Assembly: GCA_903921835.1 (NCBI GenBank)
Contig: CAIXRL010000062.1
Location: 1 to 21,371, forward strand
Direction: 5' to 3'
Length of the DNA stretch: 21,371 bases
Source of the DNA: Candidatus Eiseniibacteriota bacterium
GTDB taxonomy: Bacteria; Eisenbacteria; RBG-16-71-46
A program made the translations under genes and the position numbers. Below are positions 7,830 through 15,924 of this stretch, piece after piece (positions within the stretch are counted from its first letter, which is position 1; each line of letters opens with the position of its first letter). The notes under the pieces are model-generated. The model worked only from the letters and a program-made list of their open reading frames with translations, was not told the origin of the DNA and did no database searches.

Positions 7830-7922
7830 TAGGCGGCCCTTTCGAAGCGACTTCGCGGGGTGGGTGTCCGTGGCTGGGCTTCGCGCCTCGCGAGCGGGGG
7901 ATCGAGTTGGCGAGGACATGAT

Positions 7923-7950
7923 GTTATCAACGAGCTACCTGAAGCGACAA
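7923..7950 (-). promoter_or_regulatory. Sigma-70-like promoter of the NHL gene
   Basis: On the minus strand TTGTCG (7945-7950) and GATAAC (7923-7928) are 16 nt apart, each matching the sigma-70 consensus at 4 of 6 positions. The predicted transcript would begin near 7916, essentially on the upstream ATG at 7919, which argues for the downstream start at 7829. Confidence 0.45.
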
Positions 7951-8249
7951 GCGGAGGCTGAAGGCGCTCGCGGAGTCTGGACGATCGCGCGGGCCGCACG
8001 AACGCCCCGCAGGAGGAATGTGCTGATCGGTTCCACCTCAGCCACCGTTCTCTCGACGGCGACTCATTGGGGCGGGAGCCGGTCATCAGCCGGCCACAGA
8101 CGGCTCCCTTGCAGTGCCCGGATTCCTGCGGGTGCAGCTGGCCCGGACATCCCGCCAGCAGGCTCGCCGTGTGCACCACCCCGGAGACCTGCCCGCCGCT
8201 GATTCACGGCCTCGCCGACGCGGTCCCGCTGCGGGCGGGCGGCCGCCCC

Positions 8250-8284
8250 GGGCGCGGTGGCGGGACCACCCCGCCACCGCGCCC
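8250..8284. repeat. Perfect 15-bp GC hairpin in an intergenic region
   Basis: GGGCGCGGTGGCGGG (8250-8264) and CCCGCCACCGCGCCC (8270-8284) are exact inverted copies around a 5-nt loop. No U-tract follows on either strand. It lies just upstream of the promoter-like 8313-8340 and outside any predicted transcript, so it could insulate that gene or bind a protein. An alternative pairing exists between GGTCCCGC (8222-8229) and GCGGGACC (8260-8267). Confidence 0.7.
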
Positions 8285-8312
8285 CTCGCCCTCGCGACCC
8301 GCACTCCCGCTC

Positions 8313-8340
8313 GCGGTTTCCGAATGGTCCGGGTTACGCT
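8313..8340 (+). promoter_or_regulatory. Putative promoter (GCGGTT-N16-TACGCT), twin of 2548-2575
   Basis: GCGGTT at 8313-8318 and TACGCT at 8335-8340, 16 nt apart, preceded by GCACTCCCG at 8301-8309. Alignment to the GH31 promoter region keeps CGCACTCCCG, CTCGCGGTT, AATG-x-TCCGGG and TA-x-x-CT. The predicted leader to the ATG at 8384 is about 37 nt. Confidence 0.4.
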
Positions 8341-8383
8341 GCCGTGGAGACGCCCGCCCCACCCGGTCCCGGAAGCCCATCCC

Positions 8384-8620
8384 ATGCTCATGCGCATCAT
8401 TCGCTGGTTGCTGCTGCTCGCGATCGTCGCGGCCTGCGCGCTGTTCGTGTGGCCGACGCGGTTTCGCTACGACCACATGACGGCGGACGGCAACCTGGTG
8501 CCCGTGCGCATCGACCGATTCAACGGCAACGCCGACATGCTGGTGCCCGACGAGGGCTGGGTGCCGGTCGAGGGCACGGACTCCGGCGCGGGGAACAATC
8601 CCGCGGCGAAGCCCTCGTGA
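8384..8620 (+). CDS. Small single-pass membrane protein
   Basis: 78 residues from the ATG at 8384; a second ATG two codons on (8390) is possible. A GGAAG lies 8 nt upstream. One hydrophobic segment (about 6-24), then a short soluble domain with 'TRFRYDHMTADGNLVPVRIDRF' character and 'DEGWVPVEG', and a small Gly/Ala/Pro tail. I recognise it only as the kind of short inner-membrane-anchored protein seen in many bacteria; no function can be assigned. Its TGA overlaps the GTG of the next gene (GTGA), so the two are very likely translationally coupled and function together. Confidence 0.7.
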   Translation: MLMRIIRWLLLLAIVAACALFVWPTRFRYDHMTADGNLVPVRIDRFNGNADMLVPDEGWVPVEGTDSGAGNNPAAKPS

Positions 8621-10320
8621 GCCGCGCGGCCGACGCCGGCGAGCGCGCCGACCTGCGCCGGCTCGAAGCCCTCCGCGTCACCTTCGGCGCCGCCGCGGCC
8701 CGCGCTCGCCGCGCACTCGTCACGCGCCTCGCGCGCTCGCGCTTCTCCCGCGCCGGCGACCTGCTGCGCTTTCACGAAGCGCTCCTCTTCGCGCGCGCCT
8801 ACCCCGACGACGCCGCGACGCTGCGCGCGGTCGAGCGCGCGCTGCACGCTTTCGCATCGCGCGCCGACCTCGCGGCGCTGCGCGACAAGCTCGAGGGCAG
8901 CGGACTCGCGGGCGTCGACATCCGCTTTCGCTTCTTCGCGGCCACCGCGCTGCGGCTGGCGACGCGCTGGCCGGAACGGCTGCGCTACGACTGGGACGCG
9001 TTCGAGGATCCCGCGCGCCTCGAGGAACTGCTGCCGCTGCTCGCGGTGCACGGCGAGACTCCCGGGCTCGACGAGTGGGATCTGGGGCTGCGCGGCTGGC
9101 TCGCGCGCATGACGGGTTCGCACGGCGGCGACGCGGCGTTCGTGACGCGCCGGCTGGCGGACCGCGTGCGCGACCCGTTCCTGTTCGAGAAACTGCACGA
9201 CGGCGTGGACGCGCCGATGGTGCTGCGCTGGGACGCCGGCGGCCCCTCGCGCACGCTCGCGCGCTGGGAGCGCTCGCGGGTTGTCTTCCGCAGCGAGCCT
9301 CCCGCGCACGGGCGGCCCGACCTGGCGGCCGAACTCGCACGGCCGCCGCGCCGTGTCACGGCGCTCTCGCGCCGGGACGGCGAGCGCATGATCGCGCTGG
9401 CGATGGAGGCGATGGTGACGCGCGGCCGCGATCTGGACGTGTTCGCATACGCCGACCCGGCCGACGTGCGCATGGTGGACTGCGGCGACGGGCTGGAGTT
9501 CGCGTGCATGGGCGCGCTGCCCGAGCGGCGGCTCCTGCTCGAATCGGTCCACGGCTTCCTCACGCTCAAGTGCGGCGTGCCCACGGGCTACGTGCTGACC
9601 AGCGCGCTCTACGGTTCGGCCGAGGTCGCCTACAACGTCTTCGACGCGTTCCGCGGCGCCGAGGCCGGCGCGGTCTACGGCCGCGTGCTGGCCATGACCG
9701 CGCACCTGTTCGGCGCGGACAGCTTCACCGTGTATCCCTACCAGCTCGGCGGCGCGGGCAACGAGGAAGGGCTCGCGAGCGGGGCGTGGTGGTTCTACCG
9801 CAAGCTCGGCTTCGCGCCGCGCGATCGCGCCGCGCGCGCGCTCGTGCGCCGCGAGGAGGAGCGCATGGCGCGCGAGCGCGCCCACCGCTCGAGCCGCGCC
9901 ACGCTCATGGCGCTTGGCGAACACAACGTCTACTGGCACGCGGGCGCCCGGCGCGACGACGTCGTCGGGCTGCTGCCGCTCGCCAACGTCGGGCTGGCGG
10001 TGACGGACTTCCTCGCCGCGCACGACGGCGGTGAACCCGACCGCGGCGCGCGCGCCTGTGCGCTCGAAGCGGCGGCGCGGCTTGGCGCGGGGCCGACCTC
10101 CGCGTGGACGCGCGGCGAGCGCCTCGCGTTCGGTCGCTGGGCGCCGCTCGTACTGCTGCTGCCCGGGCTGGCGCGCTGGAGCGCGGCCGAACGCCGCGCG
10201 CTCGTGGCCGTGATCCGCGCCAAGGGCGGCCGGCGAGAGAGCGACTTCGTCCGCCGCTTCGACGCGCACGCGAAGCTGCGCGCCGCGATCGCCGCGGCGG
10301 CGCGCACCACGCTGGCCTGA
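8617..10320 (+). CDS. Uncharacterised 567-residue protein with GNAT-like segment
   Basis: The GTG at 8617 overlaps the upstream stop by 4 nt (GTGA); the open frame extends further upstream only through non-coding-like and overlapping sequence, so this coupled start is preferred. No signal peptide or clear membrane span. Residues 1-250 are mostly Arg/Ala/Leu-rich helix. Residues about 310-401 ('CGVPTGYVL', 'EVAYNVFDAFRGAEA', 'YPYQLGGAGNEEGLASGAWWFYRKLGFAPRD') read like a GNAT acetyltransferase core: the strand pair, a 'FRG' where the acetyl-CoA loop would be, and the terminal 'FYxKLGF'. The usual R/Q-x-x-G-x-G/A loop is not exact, so this is weak. The C-terminal 110 residues are helical. Substrate and family are unknown. 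Codon use is strongly GC-biased, like its neighbours. Confidence 0.75.
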   Translation: MSRAADAGERADLRRLEALRVTFGAAAARARRALVTRLARSRFSRAGDLLRFHEALLFARAYPDDAATLRAVERALHAFASRADLAALRDKLEGSGLAGVDIRFRFFAATALRLATRWPERLRYDWDAFEDPARLEELLPLLAVHGETPGLDEWDLGLRGWLARMTGSHGGDAAFVTRRLADRVRDPFLFEKLHDGVDAPMVLRWDAGGPSRTLARWERSRVVFRSEPPAHGRPDLAAELARPPRRVTALSRRDGERMIALAMEAMVTRGRDLDVFAYADPADVRMVDCGDGLEFACMGALPERRLLLESVHGFLTLKCGVPTGYVLTSALYGSAEVAYNVFDAFRGAEAGAVYGRVLAMTAHLFGADSFTVYPYQLGGAGNEEGLASGAWWFYRKLGFAPRDRAARALVRREEERMARERAHRSSRATLMALGEHNVYWHAGARRDDVVGLLPLANVGLAVTDFLAAHDGGEPDRGARACALEAAARLGAGPTSAWTRGERLAFGRWAPLVLLLPGLARWSAAERRALVAVIRAKGGRRESDFVRRFDAHAKLRAAIAAAARTTLA

Positions 10321-10433
10321 CGCGCGGCCCGGCGCCGCGGGGCCGAGCCCACCCCCTCATGTTCCGGGGCGGCCGACCGAGACTTCCGAGCAGCCGCTTC
10401 TTCCGCCCGGAGGGCGCGGTCCCGGAGTCCCGC

Positions 10434-10898
10434 ATGACGACCGAATCGCGCATCACCATCAACATTGCCATCGCCATCGCCCTCTCGGCCACCGCCGCGG
10501 CGACCGGCGCGCGCGCGCCCTCGTCGCCGGCCGGCGCGCCCGGCCCCGTGCCCGTCGTCGCTGCGCCCCGCCCGGTCGGGCCCACCGGCATCCTGCTGCC
10601 CGCGGCCGACCCCATGGCCGTCGAGATGCAGCGCGAAATCGAGCGCAGCCAGCGCGAATACGCCGCGCTCTTCCAGCGTCTCTCGCTGGCCCGCGCCGAG
10701 TCCGAGGCGCTGGCGATCGAGGAGGACATGGGCCAGCAGCGCGTGGGACTTCAGGTCTCGCTCCTGCGCATCCAGGAGGCCTACGCGCGCCGCGCGGGGC
10801 GCAACGCCTTCGCGGACCAGCTGGAACGCGCCATCACCGCGCTGATCGCCGCCGACCCGCCGCGGCCCACCGTCCCGGACGGCCAGCACCGGCTCTGA
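10434..10898 (+). CDS. Small exported helical protein
   Basis: 154 residues from the ATG at 10434, with GGAG 6 nt upstream. Residues 1-28 resemble a signal peptide ('INIAIAIALSATAAATGARA'), followed by a Pro/Ala/Gly-rich linker (29-55). A charged region predicted to be alpha-helical or coiled coil (about 58-135, 'EMQREIERSQREYAALFQRL') follows, then a Pro-rich tail. No catalytic motif or recognised family. A CGGCCC/GGGCCG hairpin (10325-10345) separates it from the upstream gene, so it is probably an independent unit. It could be a periplasmic structural or chaperone-like protein; function unknown. Confidence 0.6.
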   Translation: MTTESRITINIAIAIALSATAAATGARAPSSPAGAPGPVPVVAAPRPVGPTGILLPAADPMAVEMQREIERSQREYAALFQRLSLARAESEALAIEEDMGQQRVGLQVSLLRIQEAYARRAGRNAFADQLERAITALIAADPPRPTVPDGQHRL

Positions 10899-11097
10899 GC
10901 GGGCGAGGTCCTGCACCACCGGGATGCCCGCCAGGCGCGCGGGTGGACCGCGCGGGGATGGCCCGCGGGATCGGCTGTTAGATCGCCGCCGTCCCCGCGA
11001 AGACCCTCCACGTACCCCTGCTCCCGGGCGCGGCCTGCCATCCTCCGGCCACGCTTCCCGGGGCCAGACCCCCGCCGTGGTCATGGAGGCGCCGTAC

Positions 11098-14000
11098 ATG
11101 AAGACGTGGAAGCCGTTGCTCGCGTTGTTCGGACTCACCCTCATCGCATCCGCCTCGGCGGCTGCGGTGCAGTTCCAGGGCCTTCAGTACGCCGCGCAGG
11201 GCGCTGCGGTCGTTGACGTCGGCGCCGATCGCCGGCTGCAAGTGAGCAACCTGGGCTCGAGCGGACAGGACGGCGTTTCGGTGAGCTGCCTGCACATGGC
11301 CGGCCTGCGACTCGCCCTCGACGGCGATTGCTCCACCGCGGACGCGGGCGCGAGCTTCGCCCTGACGTACACGGCGTCCGTGACCGGCACGGGGCTCACC
11401 CCGAGGCTGCGGCTGGCCTGCGCGGTCGGATCCGGCTTCGTGGACATCCGGACCACGCTCGACGAGTTCTCCTCGTCCTCGACCCAGACGGTCACGCTCT
11501 CGCGGGCCGGCGATGTGGTCTACAGCGCCGTCGTGCCCGCGGGCACCTCCGCGCGCGTGCTGATGGACGGCACGGGCTCGTGCCCGAACCCGACGCTCTC
11601 CTGCTCGGTGGCGCGTTCGTACGCGGCAGGGCGCTTCGCCCTTTGCTATTCGGTCGCCAGCTTCTCGCGCGTGGTCCACTTGAGCGTGGCGGGGCACGAC
11701 GAGGATTGCGACGACGTCAGCTTCAGCGCGCCGATCGACACGAATGACCAGGACTGCGACGGGCTCGCCAGCGACCTGCGCGTCGCGTGCCCCGCGGGCT
11801 CCAGCTTCAGTTCGGTGCGCTGCTCCAGCGGCGAGTGCCGCGTGCTCGACCAGTTCGTGGCGGGCTCCGGCCTCTCCCTCGTGGTCGCCTCGCCCCCCGG
11901 CAGCACGGGCCAGCCGCCGGTCGGGCTCTTCAACCTCGGGTCGAGCGGCCAGGACGGCGTGGAGATCAAGGACCCCCGCAAGAAGGGCTCCGCCTTCTCC
12001 TGCGTGTTCCCGTCGCCGTCGCTGGTGTTCGATCCCGCGACCGACAACGGCGCTTCGGTCGTCATCACGATCCAGGGCAAGCTGTTCTCGCTCACGGGCG
12101 CTCCCAGTGGCAGCGCGTCCGCATCGACGCAACTCTCCCTGTCCGGGAGCTCGCTCTTCATCCATCCCGATCACAGCAGCGATGGCGCACTCGCCGTCGC
12201 GGAGTCCGTCGGGGTGTTCAGTCACGGCGTCGAGGTCGCGCGCTTCGCCCTGGCCCAGGGCGGCGCGGTGCAGGTGTCGGCACCCCCGGGCGGGCCGCCG
12301 GCGTTCGCGATCGCGAGCCTCGGCAAGACGCACACCAAGACCGGCCACGTGACTCTGATGAAGACGCCCATGTTCGGCGCCGCCGGCGCGGGGCAGACGG
12401 CCACGGCCAGCTCGAACCCTGCCTTCGCAAGCAGTGACCTGAGCGGCGCCATGGAAGTGAGCTTCCGCAGCAGCCGCGTGTTCGTGGTCGGTGGCCTGCC
12501 GCCGGTCACGGGCGACGAGGTCGTGTGCTGGGGCAGCCCGACGTGCTCCAGCGGGACCTGCGCGAGCAGCTTCGCTGCGAGCAGCACCCAGCTGCGCGTC
12601 ACGTGCCCCAACCCGGCCAGCCCGCTGAGCTCGCTCTCGCTGCTCGACTTCACCCGCTCCGACGACGACCAGGTCTTCGCGGACGTCGCGGGCTCCACCG
12701 CGCTGTCGACCACGCACACCTGCGCGACCGTGCCGTTCGCCTTCGCGCGCGCGGACCAGACGCCGGTCCGCGCGTACAGCGTCACGTTCCACGTCAGCCC
12801 CGAGCTGGCGCGCTGCGGCACGAGCGTGGCCGAGGGCGACTACCTGAGCAGGGTGGCGCTCACGCAGATGCTCGTGACCGACAACGGCGGCGGCTCGTAC
12901 ACGGTGGACTGCGGCATCATGGGCCCGGTGTGCGGCGCCACCGGCAGCGGCACGCTGTTCTCCGTGGACTTCTCCTCCGCGGCACAGCCGCCGCTGTCCG
13001 CCGTGGGCGCGGTCACCGTGGACGCCGTCTCCGTGCGCGACTGCTCGAACCAGCCCGTCGTGGCGAACCCGGGCGGCAGCAGCTACATCCCGCTGCAGTT
13101 CAGCGCGCCTGCGCCCGTGACACTCACCGCGGTCCAGCACAAGAGCGGCAACCCGTCGGGCTCCACGACGGGGGTCGACGTCGCGGTCAGCGCCCTGCCC
13201 GGCACGGACGCGGTCGACATCTACCGCGCACCTTTCGGCGGCTACCCGCTCTACGACAAGGGCACCTCGCCGGGCCGCGTGCCGTCGCCGCCCGCGTCGG
13301 AGGGCGCGGCGCTCGCGTCCGGCTGGACGCCGGTCACCTGCAGCTCGGGCACCTGCGGCGCCTCGACCCTCGCGGATCTGCCCCCGGACCGTGACGTCTA
13401 CTACTACGTCGCCTTCGTCCGGGACGCGTTCGGCAACACCAGCCCGGCCTCCAGCATGACGACGGGCACGCTCAGCTACCATCTCGGGGACGTCAGCAAT
13501 GGTCTCGCCAGCTGCACCGGCGACAACCATGTCGACATCCTCGACATCTCGGCGCTCGGCGCGCACTACGGCGCGTCGGCGTCGGCGGGCAGCTCGTTCG
13601 CGTGTCTCGACGTCGGCCCGACCACGGACTTCTCGGTCGACGGACGGCCCACCGTGGACGGCAGGATCGACTTCGAGGACTTCATGATGTTCGCGATGAA
13701 CTTCAGCGTCGTCTCCGCGCCCTCGGCCGCGCTCCGGCCCATGGCCGCGCCGATGAACGCCTCGCAGCTCGCGGTCCCTGCGCTCCCCGCGGTCGGCGAA
13801 ACGTTCGACGCCGGCGTGATCGTGGACGGCGCCGGCGATGCCCAGGGCATGAGCGTCCGCCTGGCCTACGACCCCAGCGTGCTCGAGCAGGTGGGCGTCT
13901 CGGCCGGCAGCCTGCTCGGCCAGCAGGGCCGCGCGTCCTCGGTGCTGTCGTCCGGGGCCGGCGACGTGGACGCCGCGCTGCTCGGCGGCGGCCCCGGCAT

Positions 14001-14424
14001 CGCGGGCCACGGCGAGATTGCGCGTGTGACGTTCCGCGTCAGGAGCGCGGGCGATCCGGGGCTCGCGATCGCGAGCGTCACCGCACGCAACGGCGCCAAC
14101 CAGACCATCGCCGTCGCCGGCGCCACGGGCGGCACGACGATCCCGGCGCACTCGGCGCTCGGGTTCGCGTACCCCAATCCGTTCCGCTCGTCGCTGGCGT
14201 TCCAGCTCAGCCTGCACGCTTCGGGGCCGGCGGCGATCGGGATCTACGATGTCGCCGGGCGGCGCGTGCGCGGGCTGGTGCAGGGCACGCAGCCGGCGGG
14301 CACGCGCATCGTCACCTGGGACGGGCGCGACGACTCCGGGCTGCGGCTGGCGCCGGGCGCCTACATCGTCCGTCTCGACGCGGCGGGCCTGCGTGAGACG
14401 CGCGCGGTCCGGCTCGTGCGCTGA
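11098..14424 (+). CDS. Large secreted cohesin/dockerin-type protein with C-terminal sorting domain
   Basis: 1108 residues from the ATG at 11098 (GGAGG 8 nt upstream; signal peptide residues 1-23, ending S-A-A-A). The N-terminal 550 residues are Ser/Thr/Gly-rich beta-sandwich-like sequence with many Cys; 'NLGSSGQDGV' occurs twice, near residues 51 and 279, marking two related units. A cohesin-like domain ('YSVTFHVSPEL...GTLFSVDF', about 560-690) is followed by an FN3-like segment (about 690-795, 'VDIYRAPFGG', 'VYYYVAFVRDAFGN'). A dockerin-like Ca-binding pair comes next ('DNHVDILDISALGAHYG' and 'DGRIDFEDFMMFAMNF', about 797-875), then a second cohesin-like domain (about 887-1020) and a FlgD-like sorting tail (1022-1108, 'PNPFRSS', 'GIYDVAGRRVRGL', 'GAYIVRLD'). 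Probably a cell-surface or secreted structural or adhesion protein; partners unknown. A hairpin terminator follows. Confidence 0.85.
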   Translation: MKTWKPLLALFGLTLIASASAAAVQFQGLQYAAQGAAVVDVGADRRLQVSNLGSSGQDGVSVSCLHMAGLRLALDGDCSTADAGASFALTYTASVTGTGLTPRLRLACAVGSGFVDIRTTLDEFSSSSTQTVTLSRAGDVVYSAVVPAGTSARVLMDGTGSCPNPTLSCSVARSYAAGRFALCYSVASFSRVVHLSVAGHDEDCDDVSFSAPIDTNDQDCDGLASDLRVACPAGSSFSSVRCSSGECRVLDQFVAGSGLSLVVASPPGSTGQPPVGLFNLGSSGQDGVEIKDPRKKGSAFSCVFPSPSLVFDPATDNGASVVITIQGKLFSLTGAPSGSASASTQLSLSGSSLFIHPDHSSDGALAVAESVGVFSHGVEVARFALAQGGAVQVSAPPGGPPAFAIASLGKTHTKTGHVTLMKTPMFGAAGAGQTATASSNPAFASSDLSGAMEVSFRSSRVFVVGGLPPVTGDEVVCWGSPTCSSGTCASSFAASSTQLRVTCPNPASPLSSLSLLDFTRSDDDQVFADVAGSTALSTTHTCATVPFAFARADQTPVRAYSVTFHVSPELARCGTSVAEGDYLSRVALTQMLVTDNGGGSYTVDCGIMGPVCGATGSGTLFSVDFSSAAQPPLSAVGAVTVDAVSVRDCSNQPVVANPGGSSYIPLQFSAPAPVTLTAVQHKSGNPSGSTTGVDVAVSALPGTDAVDIYRAPFGGYPLYDKGTSPGRVPSPPASEGAALASGWTPVTCSSGTCGASTLADLPPDRDVYYYVAFVRDAFGNTSPASSMTTGTLSYHLGDVSNGLASCTGDNHVDILDISALGAHYGASASAGSSFACLDVGPTTDFSVDGRPTVDGRIDFEDFMMFAMNFSVVSAPSAALRPMAAPMNASQLAVPALPAVGETFDAGVIVDGAGDAQGMSVRLAYDPSVLEQVGVSAGSLLGQQGRASSVLSSGAGDVDAALLGGGPGIAGHGEIARVTFRVRSAGDPGLAIASVTARNGANQTIAVAGATGGTTIPAHSALGFAYPNPFRSSLAFQLSLHASGPAAIGIYDVAGRRVRGLVQGTQPAGTRIVTWDGRDDSGLRLAPGAYIVRLDAAGLRETRAVRLVR

Positions 14425-14444
14425 CCTGTCGACCGCTCCAGCGA

Positions 14445-14477
14445 GAAGGCCCCGGTGGCAGCGCCGCCGGGGCCTTC
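14445..14477. terminator. Shared hairpin terminator between convergent genes
   Basis: GAAGGCCCCGG (14445-14455) and CCGGGGCCTTC (14467-14477) form a perfect 11-bp stem with an 11-nt loop that can itself pair GGC/GCC. It lies in the 71-nt gap between the stop codons of the cohesin/dockerin gene (+) and the arginase gene (-), so can act in both directions, although neither side has a strong U-tract. Confidence 0.6.
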
Positions 14478-14495
14478 CCACGTTCCGGGCGGGCG

Positions 14496-15425
14496 CTACA
14501 GGATGGTCTTGCCCATCGCGCTCTGCGCCAGCTCGACCGCGAACACGCCGGTCACGTTCTGGCTGTCGAGCACGGGATCCACCTCGACCAGGTCCATGGC
14601 CACGATGTGCGCCCGGTCGTGGATCATCTCCATCGCCAGGTGCGCCTCGCGGTAGCTGATGCCGCCCCACACCGGCGTGCCGGTGCCGGGCGCCTCCTCG
14701 GGATCGATCACGTCGAGGTCGAACGACAGGTGGATCCCCGCGGTGCCGTCGCTCGCCGTGCGGATGCCCTCGTCGAGCACGTCGCGCATGCCGCGCTCGT
14801 CCAGGTCGCGCATCGTGTAGCAGGTCACGCCCGACCGCTTGAGGATCTCGCGTTCGTGCGGGTCGATGTCGCGGATCCCGATCAGCACGCAGTTGCGCGC
14901 GCGGATCTTGGGTGCCCGGCCGCCCAGGCGCACGAGGTCGCGATCGCCGAGACCCAGCGTCACCGCCAGCGACATGCCGTGGATGTTGCCGCTCGGAGTG
15001 GTCTGCGGCGTGTTGCAGTCGCCGTGCGCGTCGAACCAGATCAGTCCCAGCGACTCGCCACGGCGCGCGTGGAAGTTGGAGCTGCCGGCGATCGAACCGA
15101 TCGCGATGCTGTGGTCGCCGCCCAGCACGAGCGGCAGGCGGCCGTCCGTGAGCACCGTGTCCACGCGCTTCATGAGGTCGCGGTTCGCCTGCAGGATGGG
15201 GGCCTTGTAGCGCAGCCTGGCGCTGCCGATCTTCTGGGTCTCGGCGATCATGACGTCGACGTCGCCATAGTCCACGACCTTGTGCCCGAGACCTTCGAGG
15301 TGTTTCTCGAGGCCGGCGATGCGCATGGCGGACGGGCCCATGTCGACGCCACGTCGGCCCGCGCCAAGGTCGAGCGGGCAGCCGACGATGCCGATGCTGC
15401 GCTTCCTGCGGTGGACGTTGGTCAT
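14496..15425 (-). CDS. rocF: Arginase
   Basis: 309 residues, the usual length. Cytosolic binuclear-manganese enzyme that hydrolyses L-arginine to ornithine and urea. The ureohydrolase signatures are complete: 'GGDHSIAIGS' (H105), 'WFDAHGDCNT' (D132, H134, D136) and 'SFDLDVIDP' (D236, D238), the six expected Mn ligands, plus 'VEVDPVLD' with E281. The 'DAHGDxNTxxTxPSGNIHGM' arrangement is that of arginase rather than agmatinase or formimidoylglutamase. The ATG at 15425 has only a weak ribosome site. A TAGCCT that could be a -10 lies about 10 nt upstream, which would leave a very short leader. It stands alone: no ornithine aminotransferase, urease or arginine permease is in the window. Confidence 0.92.
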   Translation of the reverse strand: MTNVHRRKRSIGIVGCPLDLGAGRRGVDMGPSAMRIAGLEKHLEGLGHKVVDYGDVDVMIAETQKIGSARLRYKAPILQANRDLMKRVDTVLTDGRLPLVLGGDHSIAIGSIAGSSNFHARRGESLGLIWFDAHGDCNTPQTTPSGNIHGMSLAVTLGLGDRDLVRLGGRAPKIRARNCVLIGIRDIDPHEREILKRSGVTCYTMRDLDERGMRDVLDEGIRTASDGTAGIHLSFDLDVIDPEEAPGTGTPVWGGISYREAHLAMEMIHDRAHIVAMDLVEVDPVLDSQNVTGVFAVELAQSAMGKTIL

Positions 15426-15874
15426 AGGCGCGCGAGGCTACACCGCGCTCGCGGCGGGCGCCACGATGCGATCGGCCACTGCCCGCGCACGAAGCGCCCG
15501 CGCGCGGCGCCGCATTCCCGCGCCCCGCGCGCGTGGCCGACGCCGGCAGCGGGGCCGTTGGGAACCGGGTCCGCCTTGCCGGCCTGCGCGGCCGCGTGTA
15601 CGTCCGGGGGCAGGAGGTGCCCGCGACCGCCCGGCGGACGTCGCGCGTGCGGGGGCGCCTTTCCCGCTGGCCGGGGGGACCGCCGCGCGGCGGGACGCGG
15701 CGGCGGCCTGTCGGAACCGCGTGCCGGCGATTCGGCAACCCTGCCCGCAGCGAGCCGCAATGCGTGTTTTCACAACGAGTTGCGAAGCCTTCGCGCCTGC
15801 GCCGGTCGCGTCGGCACCGGCTGCAGACGAGCTCGAGGGCACGGCACCGGCAAATGCGGACACGCCAGCGCGCG

Positions 15875-15902
15875 CCGGTGTATGTCATGACACACGTAGG
15901 CT
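15875..15902 (+). promoter_or_regulatory. Putative promoter with palindromic operator before the cytochrome operon
   Basis: CCGGTG (15875-15880) and TAGGCT (15897-15902) are 16 nt apart, resembling the GCGGTT-N16-TA-x-x-CT pattern seen twice elsewhere in the window. Between them lies the perfect 10-bp palindrome TGTCATGACA (15883-15892), the standard place for a repressor operator. The predicted transcript would start near 15909 and carry the structured leader. The assignment rests on pattern alone. Confidence 0.35.
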
Positions 15903-15924
15903 CGGCACCTCTCTTGCAGTGGCA

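Larger units (their letters stand above)
7830..8383. other. Divergent intergenic region NHL gene / small membrane protein
   Basis: 554 nt without a supportable gene. It contains the NHL promoter (7923-7950, minus), a very stable hairpin (8250-8284) and the promoter-like element of the small plus-strand gene (8313-8340). Frames running through it (for example plus 8114 onwards and minus 8179 to 7829) have Arg/Pro/Ala shadow composition and no ribosome sites. Confidence 0.5.

Noticed and set aside
7830..7919. Upstream ATG at 7919 as the start of the NHL gene (30 more residues)
   Set aside because: It would precede the signal peptide by a charged Pro/Arg stretch, has no ribosome site, and coincides with the predicted transcription start.
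15438..15863. Small minus-strand frames in the arginase/cytochrome intergenic region
   Set aside because: No ribosome site, low-complexity Arg/Ala/Gly/Pro composition, and they overlap each other in several frames.
10978..15888. A 1636-codon open frame on the minus strand across the cohesin/dockerin and arginase genes
   Set aside because: Arg/Ala/Gly/His-rich shadow composition, no domain, no ribosome site, and it runs opposite well-supported genes; long open antisense frames are expected at this GC content.
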